From Roseomonas sp. (lineage in GTDB: Bacteria; Pseudomonadota; Alphaproteobacteria; Acetobacterales; Acetobacteraceae): a DNA stretch of 64,000 bases. Position numbers and translations under genes: made by a program. The notes below the pieces were generated by a model. It was given only the letters and a program-made list of their open reading frames with translations, made no database searches and was not told where the DNA came from. Positions 58,180-64,000 of this stretch are shown here, one piece after another (position 1 is the first letter of the stretch; each line of letters opens with the position of its first letter). Location of the stretch: contig JADCGA010000019.1 of the NCBI GenBank assembly GCA_020249265.1, positions 156,081-220,080 of the forward strand, read 5' to 3'.

Positions 58180-59738
58180 CGGCTGCCGAGCCCTTTGCGC
58201 GTTTCGCCTATCAACGCCACGCAGATCAGGCGCGGGCCAAGCCCGCATCACACCCTGTGGTGATCATTGGCGCCGGGCCGGTTGGCCTGACGCTTGCCAT
58301 TGATCTCAAGCTGCGCGGTATTGATTGCGTGTTGCTGGATGATCAGGACCGCATCGGGGGGGGATCGCGCGCCATTTGCTTTGCCAAGCGGACGCTGGAG
58401 ATTTGGGATAGGCTTGGCTGTGCCGCGCCCATGCTGGACAAAGGTGTGCGCTGGAATGTCGGCAAGGTCTTTCAGCATGAGGAATTGCTCTACCGTTTTG
58501 ATCTGCAGCCGGAATCTGGTCATAAGATGCCGGCCTTCATCAATTTGCAGCAATACTATGCGGAAAAATTCCTGGTGGATCGCGCGCAGGCGCTGGGTGT
58601 TGATCTGCGTTGGTTGCACCGTGTGATCGGCCTGCAATCGGGCGATCAGGGCGCGTGCATCACGGTTGAAACGCCTGATGGCATCTATTTGCTAGATGCG
58701 CGTTTTGCCATTGCCTGCGATGGCGCGCGTTCGCCCATGCGCGCCATGCTTGGCCTTGAATTCATGGGTGAGCAGTTTGAAGATCAATTTCTGATCGCCG
58801 ATGTACGCATGACAGCCGATTTCCCGGTGGAGCGCTGGTTCTGGTTCGACCCGCCTTTTCATGGCGGCCAGTCCTGCCTTTTGCACAAGCAGCCCGATGA
58901 TGTCTGGCGCATAGACCTGCAACTATCACCAGATGCGGATACGGAACATGAAAGGCGGCCCGAAGTGGTGCGCCCGCGCATTGAACGCATGTTGGGGCAT
59001 GATGAATTCGATTTGGAATGGATTTCCGTCTATCGTTTTCAATGCCGCCGGCTAGAACGCTTTGTGCATGGTGCGGTAATTTTTGCGGGTGATGCGGCAC
59101 ATCAGGTCTCCCCCTTTGGGGCGCGCGGCGCCAATTCCGGCGTGCAGGATGCGGATAATCTCGGCTGGAAGCTTGCCGCAGCTCTGCGGGGCAGGACAGG
59201 GCTGATTGCGAGCTATGATCAGGAACGTTCGCAAGCGGCGGATGAGAATATCCTGAACTCCTCACGTGCCACTGATTTCATCGCGCCCCGCCACAAGGCA
59301 GAGGCACGTTTTCGCAACGCGGCCCTGGCGCTGGCGCGACAGACGGAATTCGGAAAGCGCTTCGTCAATTCCGGCAGACTTTCAACACCAACCGCTTATG
59401 CCGAAAGTCCCTTGTCAAGGATGGACACAACGCCTTGGGCCGCCGGGCCGCCGCCCGGTGCGCCGATCCCAGATGCGCCCTTAGGCAATGGATACCTGAG
59501 TGAAACACTGGGCCAGGGTTTTGCCTTGCTTCATCGGCAGGGCGGTGCTGAGGCCAAGGGGGCTGAGGGGCTCGCCATTATTGAGGTCTTTGACCAGGAC
59601 GAAGCCTTGATTGCGCGTTTTGGCCTCACGTCAGGGGCTGGTTATCTCATTCGTCCGGATCGCCATGTGGCGGCGCGTTTTCATCAGGTGACGCATGCTG
59701 CGGTCACAGCCGCACTCCGCAAGGCCAACGCGGCCTGA
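58176..59738 (+). CDS. FAD-dependent aromatic hydroxylase (MhpA/PheA type)
   Basis: 520 residues from ATG 58176 overlapping the hydrolase stop (ATGA); the track start at 58089 is antecedent. FAD motifs are VVIIGAGPVGLTLAIDLKLRG near residue 29 and the DG/GD motifs ACDGARSPMR and VIFAGDAAHQVSPFGARG. The length and C-terminal thioredoxin-like part match the 3-(3-hydroxyphenyl)propionate or 3-hydroxybenzoate hydroxylase group. In the hmgA operon it may make homogentisate or gentisate from a monohydroxylated aromatic acid. Substrate is inference. Confidence 0.88.
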   Translation: MTAAEPFARFAYQRHADQARAKPASHPVVIIGAGPVGLTLAIDLKLRGIDCVLLDDQDRIGGGSRAICFAKRTLEIWDRLGCAAPMLDKGVRWNVGKVFQHEELLYRFDLQPESGHKMPAFINLQQYYAEKFLVDRAQALGVDLRWLHRVIGLQSGDQGACITVETPDGIYLLDARFAIACDGARSPMRAMLGLEFMGEQFEDQFLIADVRMTADFPVERWFWFDPPFHGGQSCLLHKQPDDVWRIDLQLSPDADTEHERRPEVVRPRIERMLGHDEFDLEWISVYRFQCRRLERFVHGAVIFAGDAAHQVSPFGARGANSGVQDADNLGWKLAAALRGRTGLIASYDQERSQAADENILNSSRATDFIAPRHKAEARFRNAALALARQTEFGKRFVNSGRLSTPTAYAESPLSRMDTTPWAAGPPPGAPIPDAPLGNGYLSETLGQGFALLHRQGGAEAKGAEGLAIIEVFDQDEALIARFGLTSGAGYLIRPDRHVAARFHQVTHAAVTAALRKANAA

Positions 59739-59906
59739 GGGGGTCAAACCCGAAAAGGCTTTGGGACATCGCGTCTCGGCAAAGCGCCAAGACGGCGATT
59801 GGGACATGAATTTGGTGCTTAACTTTGCCCACCCCGCTGGCAAGATGCTGCGTAGCACGAAGCCTTGGCGCCTTACGGCAAAGGCCAAGGACACCCACCA
59901 TAAGGC
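59739..59906. other. Interval without identifiable gene
   Basis: Follows the hydroxylase stop. Frames on both strands are interrupted or without family pattern, and the base composition is a little lower in GC than the neighbours. On the minus strand it is the region where the body of the truncated hyuA would continue, so it is probably decayed sequence. Confidence 0.5.
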
Positions 59907-60020
59907 TCATCGAAGGGAGGCGGTTGTTGATGAGACCTTCTGAATGGTAACGCTTCCCGCCCGTATATCCAGCAGGACCAAATCGGTGAGTTTGGCACCA
60001 ACTACAGCACCAATCGGCAT
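59907..60020 (-). pseudogene. Decayed N-terminal fragment of a HyuA-type hydantoinase gene
   Basis: ATG at 60020 overlaps the stop of the deacetylase gene (ATGA). The 37-codon frame reads [18 protein letters not shown], then AGSVTIQKVSSTTAS, before a TGA. This parallels the ATP-binding start of N-methylhydantoinase A/acetophenone carboxylase proteins (…VDVGGTFTDLVLLD…V.V.KVPSTP). The key GGTFTD has become GAKLTD and the remaining 650 or so residues are missing. Confidence 0.6.
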
Positions 60021-60925
60021 CACTTCCCCTTTTTCCCTTTGTTGGCGGCCTTACGCGGAAAACGCCTGCGGAAATCTGCGGCCATTTCCTCCAAGGTCAC
60101 GAACCGCACACCAGGATGTTTCAGCATATGGCCGATCAGGCGTTCCAGCATGAGCAGCACTTGCGGCCGGCCTGATACATCCGGATGGATGGTCATGGGC
60201 ACCACGGCGTAATCATATTCGCGGTAGACGAAATCGAAATGATCGCGCCAGATCTGTTCAAGCTGATGTGGTGAGACATAGCCATGGCTATTCGGAAATT
60301 TCTTCACGAACATCATGGGTGGCAGATCATCCAAATACCAGGAAGCCGGGATTTCAACCAGCTCGGTTTCACGTCCACGCGTGAAGGGTTTCATCCATGT
60401 GGAAGCCGGCTTGCTGTAATCAATGGGCGTCCATGCATCGCCAGTGCGCACATAATAAGGTTGTGCATCATGATGCATCAGTGAATGATCATAAGCGATC
60501 CCACGCTCCAGCAGAATTTCGATGGAGGTGGCGGATACCTCCCACCAGGGCGCGACATAGCCAACCGGGCGACGGCCCCAATATTGCTCGATCAGATAGA
60601 TGCATTTGTCGAAAATCGCCTCTTCCTGGCTGCGTGAAAGAGCGAGGGGGTTTTCATGGCTGTAACCATGCAAGCCAATCTCATGGCCAGCCTTGGCGAC
60701 CATCTCCGTTTCTTTCGGGAAAGATTCGATGGTATGTCCTGGGATGAACCAGGATTGCTTCATGCCGAAGCGTTCGAACAGCTTCAGCAGGCGCGGCATA
60801 CCAACTTTGGCGGCGAATACCCCGCGACTGATATCGCCCGGGCTATCCTCGCCCATATAGCTGCCAAGCCAGCCTGCCACGGCATCGCAATGCACGCTGA
60901 AGGCGCAGAGAATTTCCTTTGTCAT
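60020..60925 (-). CDS. Polysaccharide deacetylase-family (NodB-like) protein
   Basis: 301 residues. The metal-binding triad of the NodB fold appears as VHCDAVAGW (Asp) and [13 protein letters not shown] (His-x3-His), with the later VAPWWEV and a C-terminal [11 protein letters not shown]. No signal peptide is seen, so it works in the cytoplasm. Cytosolic members such as PuuE act on allantoin or other cyclic amides rather than on sugars. The remnant hydantoinase start coupled to it points the same way. Its lysine-rich tail [11 protein letters not shown] is unusual. Confidence 0.88.
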   Translation of the reverse strand: MTKEILCAFSVHCDAVAGWLGSYMGEDSPGDISRGVFAAKVGMPRLLKLFERFGMKQSWFIPGHTIESFPKETEMVAKAGHEIGLHGYSHENPLALSRSQEEAIFDKCIYLIEQYWGRRPVGYVAPWWEVSATSIEILLERGIAYDHSLMHHDAQPYYVRTGDAWTPIDYSKPASTWMKPFTRGRETELVEIPASWYLDDLPPMMFVKKFPNSHGYVSPHQLEQIWRDHFDFVYREYDYAVVPMTIHPDVSGRPQVLLMLERLIGHMLKHPGVRFVTLEEMAADFRRRFPRKAANKGKKGK

Positions 60926-60970
60926 TTCTCCCTCACAATCAGAAATCAGGCTAAACGCAGCAGAGCTGCC

Positions 60971-61177
60971 TCAATAAGGCACATCGCAAAGATAGCGCCG
61001 CGAATGATAGGGCTTTCCCGCATGGTTCAGCCAGAAAAACGATACCAACGGTTGCAGCTTTTCATACAACTCGCGGCAGCCTGCATTCAGCGCTTCAAGC
61101 CTTTCGCGCGCAGGGGGATGATTGGAAGGCCGGGAACCACAACCATCCATCCCATAATGGCTCTCATGACCATCCAT
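60971..61177 (-). CDS. Small ORF of unknown function
   Basis: 68 residues, MDGHESHYGMDGCGSRPSNHP then ARERLEALNAGCRELYEKLQPLVSFFWLNHAGKPYHSRRYLCDVPY. GGGAGACC precedes the ATG at a short distance. It ends 45 bases before the deacetylase gene on the same strand and could be its operon leader or a remnant. The second half is not low-complexity and looks protein-like, but I do not recognise it. Confidence 0.4.
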   Translation of the reverse strand: MDGHESHYGMDGCGSRPSNHPPARERLEALNAGCRELYEKLQPLVSFFWLNHAGKPYHSRRYLCDVPY

Positions 61178-61316
61178 GGTCTCCCGCGTTTGAGTATTTG
61201 ACTGACTTTTCTTGGCTAAAGGCTATGCAAGGGAAATGGCGTCGACAAGGGTATTGATGCGGCGCCAGCATAGGTGACTTTGCCCGAACGCGCCTCGCTT
61301 TGCATGATGCGTATCC

Positions 61317-61399
61317 TGCCCACCGGGGGACTCGAACCCCCACACCCTTGCGAGCTGCGGATTTTAAGTCCGCTGCGTCTACCATTCCGCCAGGCGGGC
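61317..61399 (-). tRNA. tRNA-Leu (TAA)
   Basis: 83 nt on the minus strand. Acceptor GCCCGCC pairs with GGTGGGC, anticodon loop ACTTAAAAT with TAA, a long variable arm (GCTCGCAAGGGTGT region), and T arm GGGGGTTCGAGTCCCCC. The 3' sequence after the discriminator A is GGA, so CCA is not encoded, unlike the two tRNAs at 48.8 kb. Confidence 0.93.
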
Positions 61400-61451
61400 C
61401 AGACCCAGGCTTACTAGACCTTTTTCGCGCCGGGTTAAATCGCCCCTGACC

Positions 61452-63317
61452 TTACCGCCCTTGGCGCGCGCACCAATCGCGCCAAATGCGCCGCCAGCCG
61501 GCCTCAAGCCCCCGCGCATAGGTGGCTGCGTCACCCAAAGGCCCCAGCGATAGCCGGGCACGGATCGCAGCCAGGCCGTCCGCATCTTGCGCGAAGGCAA
61601 TGGCCTTTTCGATGTACTCCGCCGTATCGGCGGCAATCCAACCCTGCAAGCCGACGGCACTCAGCAGCGTTTCGCCATTGCGGCTGATCATGCCCCCGCG
61701 CCCACGTCGCGTCAGGGTTGGCACGCCGGCATGGATCGCCTCCACCGTGGTGGTGCCGCCCGGAAAGGGGAAGGGGTCCAGCATGAAATCCACCGTCGCA
61801 TAGCGCGCAAAGTAATCGGCACGCGGGCTATGCCCTTCCAGATCAAGCCGCGCGACATCGCCGCCCGCAGCGGCAAAAAGCGCGCGCAGTCGTTGCGCCG
61901 TCGCGGCTTCCCTCAGCACTGCGGTTTTCAGCAACAACCGCGCATCGGGCAGGCGGGCCAGAATGGCGGCCCAGGCGGCCAGTACTTCATCATTGAGTTT
62001 CGCCAGGTTATTGAAACAGCCGAAGGTGACATGCCCCTGGCGCAGCATGGGCGGCGGGCTTGGCGCCACGGCTTCTCGCCCAGGCGTATAGCACAAGTAA
62101 CAGCCCGGCAGCCGGAGCGGCTTTTCGATGTAAAGCGCCTCATCTTCCGGTGGCAGCACCACATCATCGGCGATGATCCAATCCATCGCCGCCACACCAT
62201 TGGTATTGGCATAGCCAATCCAGCTTACCTGCACCGGCGCAGGGCGATATTCCATCACGCCAATGCGGCTGGTTTCCGTATGGCCAGTCAGATCAACCAG
62301 AATATCAATCCCATCGGCGCGGAGTTGCGCGACAATCGCGGCATCATCCAGGCTACCCAGCGAATGCCAGTGATCGAAAAGTCCGCGCAGCCTGGCAGTG
62401 GTGGCATCGGCGCGCTTGCCGACATCATAAGCGGTCAGGTGAAAGCCTGCGCGTTGATGCTGTGCAATCGCCGCTTCCAGAAAATAGCCAACCGGATGCT
62501 GACGAAAATCGCCCGAGAGCATGCCAATGCGCAGCCGCCGATCCGGGTCTGGCGTATTCGCGAAGGGCGCGGGCGCGGGCCGGGCGAAACGCTGGGCATA
62601 GGCGCGATGTGTAGCCGCCACTTCTGCCGCTGTAATGCCCGGCACATAGTTTAAGCCCAGCAGTAGATTCTGCCAGGCAGGGCGGCATCCGGGGTCTTGC
62701 GCAATGGCGCGGCGCTGCACGGCCATGGCCCCGCCAATATCGCCCGCCTGCTGCAAGGCCAGACCATGATTCACCTTGGCATCGGCGCGATCTGGCATTT
62801 CTTCGGCAACACGCGCCAAATGCGGAATTGCGGCGCTGGGCCGGCCTAAACCCATCAGCGTGGTGCCCAATTCGCTTCGCATCAGCGTATCGCCCGGCGA
62901 TGTTTCCAACAGTGCCCGCAGATGAAACATGGCACGATCAGGCCGCCCGGCATCCCGCCAAAGCCCGGCGACAGCACGGTGCAAACCCTCTCCGGCGCCT
63001 GCGGCAAGCGCGGCGGCAACAACTGCCTGCGCCGCATCAGCCTGCGCGGGCAGCAATATTCCCACCAGATTGGCGGCTGCGCGACCATAGGCAGGGCGCT
63101 GGCGGAGCGCTTCACGAAACGCGGCCACAGCGCCCGCGCGGTCACCAGAAAATCGCAAGGTCTGACCCAGGTTGTTGCGAATTTCCGGCGCATCACTTCC
63201 AAGCGCGATGGCACGCTGAAACAGCGGCGCGGCGGCACGGAAATCCCGCGCTTGCAGCCGCGCCATGGCTTCGTTGAGCAGCGCTTCGGCATCTGGTGTG
63301 GCAGCGCTGGTACTCAT
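61452..63317 (-). CDS. TPR protein with C-terminal GT41 (O-GlcNAc transferase-like) domain
   Basis: 621 residues. The N-terminal 210 residues are tetratricopeptide repeats (ALLNEAMARLQARDFRAAAPLFQRAIALG and following). The rest is a SPINDLY/OGT-type glycosyltransferase: LRIGMLSGDFRQHPVGYFLE, DILVDLTGHTETSRIG, YRPAPVQVSWIGYANTNG and DPFPFPGGTTTVEAIHAGVP, the UDP-sugar region. Such proteins modify Ser/Thr of cytosolic proteins or act on flagellin and adhesins in bacteria. The start ATG 63317 overlaps the stop of the ggt pseudogene (ATGA), so both once formed an operon. Target unknown. Confidence 0.9.
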   Translation of the reverse strand: MSTSAATPDAEALLNEAMARLQARDFRAAAPLFQRAIALGSDAPEIRNNLGQTLRFSGDRAGAVAAFREALRQRPAYGRAAANLVGILLPAQADAAQAVVAAALAAGAGEGLHRAVAGLWRDAGRPDRAMFHLRALLETSPGDTLMRSELGTTLMGLGRPSAAIPHLARVAEEMPDRADAKVNHGLALQQAGDIGGAMAVQRRAIAQDPGCRPAWQNLLLGLNYVPGITAAEVAATHRAYAQRFARPAPAPFANTPDPDRRLRIGMLSGDFRQHPVGYFLEAAIAQHQRAGFHLTAYDVGKRADATTARLRGLFDHWHSLGSLDDAAIVAQLRADGIDILVDLTGHTETSRIGVMEYRPAPVQVSWIGYANTNGVAAMDWIIADDVVLPPEDEALYIEKPLRLPGCYLCYTPGREAVAPSPPPMLRQGHVTFGCFNNLAKLNDEVLAAWAAILARLPDARLLLKTAVLREAATAQRLRALFAAAGGDVARLDLEGHSPRADYFARYATVDFMLDPFPFPGGTTTVEAIHAGVPTLTRRGRGGMISRNGETLLSAVGLQGWIAADTAEYIEKAIAFAQDADGLAAIRARLSLGPLGDAATYARGLEAGWRRIWRDWCARQGR

Positions 63318-63682
63318 CCCGTAATCGCATAGGCCGGGCGTCGCGGATCAGCCCCTGCGCGCACCAGCCCCGCTTGCGGATCGGACATCACGGCTTCAAC
63401 ACTGCCCGCCAGTCAGGTGATGTCCGGCCATTCCTTGAGGTCATGTCCGCGGCCCGCCAACGCATTCCGCGTTGCGTCTGGAATGCGCGCCTCAACCGCA
63501 AGCCGTCGCGGGAAATAATCAAAGGGCGCGAAGGAAGACGGGAAGGCATAGGATGAAACACGCGGCGCTTCGATCGCTTCCTGAAGTTCCATACCGAAAT
63601 GCAGCACATTCAACATCACCTGCAACATGGCTTGGATTTGTACATCACCGCCCGGCGTGCAGAAAGGGAGCCGGCTCGGTTA
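63314..63682 (-). pseudogene. Gamma-glutamyltransferase, 3' fragment with nonsense mutation
   Basis: The minus strand reads FCTPGGDVQIQAMLQVMLNVLH, FAPFDYFPRRLAVEARIP, GHDLKEWPDIT, then TGA at 63415-63413, and continues in the same frame as LAGSVEAVMSDPQAGLVRAGADPRRPAYAITG to a natural stop at 63314. This is the C-terminal small-subunit end of gamma-glutamyltranspeptidase. The TGA stands where a tryptophan (TGG) is expected. The 5' part is cut off near 63682 by the IS3-type element. Confidence 0.85.
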
Positions 63683-63727
63683 GTTTGAACATTTCCTGGG
63701 CGTTTCCTAAGTGGCTTCCTGCCTCGG

Positions 63728-64000
63728 TTAGGCCGCCATCGGGATTGATGGCCGCACGTTGAAATAGGCCTCGTCCGGCGTCTGCCCGTCAAGGCTCGAA
63801 TGGGGCCTTCGGGTGTTATGGAAGCCATCGAGGTATCGGCTCAGCGAAGCCCGCGCCTCAGGGACGCTGGTTTAAGCCCGTAGGTAAACCTCCTCGTATT
63901 TGATGGTCCGCCAGAGCCTCTCCACGAACACATTGTCCCGCCACGCCCCTTTGCCATCCATGCTGATCGCGATCTCGTGACTTTTCAGCAGCCCCGTGAA
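63728..64000 (-). mobile_element. IS3-family transposase (OrfB) 3' end, with internal stop
   Basis: The minus strand reads SMDGKGAWRDNVFVERLWRTIKYEEVYLRA, an in-frame TAA, then ARASLSRYLDGFHNTRRPHSSLDGQTPDEAYFNV and stop at 63728. This is the DDE C-terminus (the glutamate lies in VERLWRTIKYEEV) of IS3-group transposases. The TAA replaces the tyrosine codon usually found at YLRAYDS. The element continues beyond the window. Its end lies around 63685-63727, but the terminal inverted repeat cannot be fixed without the other end. Confidence 0.85.

Noticed and set aside
61164-61385. 73-residue minus-strand ORF starting at 61385
   Set aside because: Starts inside tRNA-Leu and runs into non-coding sequence.

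Overview
The window looks like chromosomal DNA of a high-GC alphaproteobacterium, most likely of the Acetobacteraceae/Roseomonas type. This is an inference from gene content: a PopZ polar organiser, a CarD-family regulator, the gene order pcm-like/tolC/popZ/valS, many TRAP transporters, and orphan tripartite-tricarboxylate (TctC/Bug) binding proteins. No rRNA, CRISPR array, prophage or plasmid origin was seen. Three tRNA genes are present (Cys, Asn, Leu).

Layout. 1-6.1 kb: fatty-acid or acyl-CoA oxidation (acyl-CoA dehydrogenase, FadJ-type fusion), an SDR and acetyl-CoA synthetase (acs). 5.9-8.9 kb: a scar in which the acs 5' end, its upstream terminator and the tail of a small secreted-protein gene occur twice, about 2.3 kb apart, enclosing an MFS gene, a Cys-rich ORF and a fragment of a TctC receptor gene. 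9-13 kb: aroC, a TPP-dependent acetolactate-synthase-like enzyme and an orphan TctC receptor. 13-20 kb: a compact operon joining a three-subunit molybdenum hydroxylase to a complete TRAP transporter. 20-27 kb: MFS permease, Suv3-like RNA helicase, Hsp15-like S4 protein, 7Fe ferredoxin and a CarD protein with a very long histone-H1-like N-terminal tail. 27-32 kb: a second TRAP set, an aldo/keto reductase, tsaB, rimI and a TusA-like protein. 32.2-33.5 kb: a small graveyard of mobile-element fragments. 33.5-49 kb: mostly housekeeping genes (chemoreceptor, fabI, pdxH, a phosphotransferase-kinase fusion, Usp, pirin, ilvD, valS, popZ, tolC, pcm-like) followed by two tRNAs. 49-60 kb: a third TRAP set, then pobA divergent from pcaHG, an orphan TctC receptor, hmgA, a metallo-beta-lactamase-fold hydrolase and an FAD aromatic hydroxylase, which together form an aromatic-acid catabolism island. 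60-64 kb: polysaccharide deacetylase with a decayed hyuA start behind it, tRNA-Leu, a TPR/GT41 glycosyltransferase, and a gamma-glutamyltransferase pseudogene cut by an IS3-type element at the right edge.

The most interesting structure outside genes is two families of intergenic palindromic repeats. Family 1 (three copies, near 3.2, 9.0 and 39.4 kb) is built on a conserved 44-nt hairpin, twice followed by a second 44-nt hairpin. Family 2 (two copies, near 10.3 and 31.4 kb, opposite orientation) is a composite of about 124 nt with a 59-nt unit bounded by CTAGTGGTGCG/CGCACCACTAG. Four of the five copies start exactly at or overlap the stop codon of the preceding gene, and three supply that gene's TAG stop in the same register.

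The genes suggest an organism that imports and oxidises small organic and aromatic acids: three TRAP systems and two free-standing TctC receptors, feeding protocatechuate and homogentisate ring cleavage, beta-oxidation and acetyl-CoA synthesis. Substrates of individual transporters cannot be read from the sequence. No database search was possible; all family names are from recognition of motifs in the translations.
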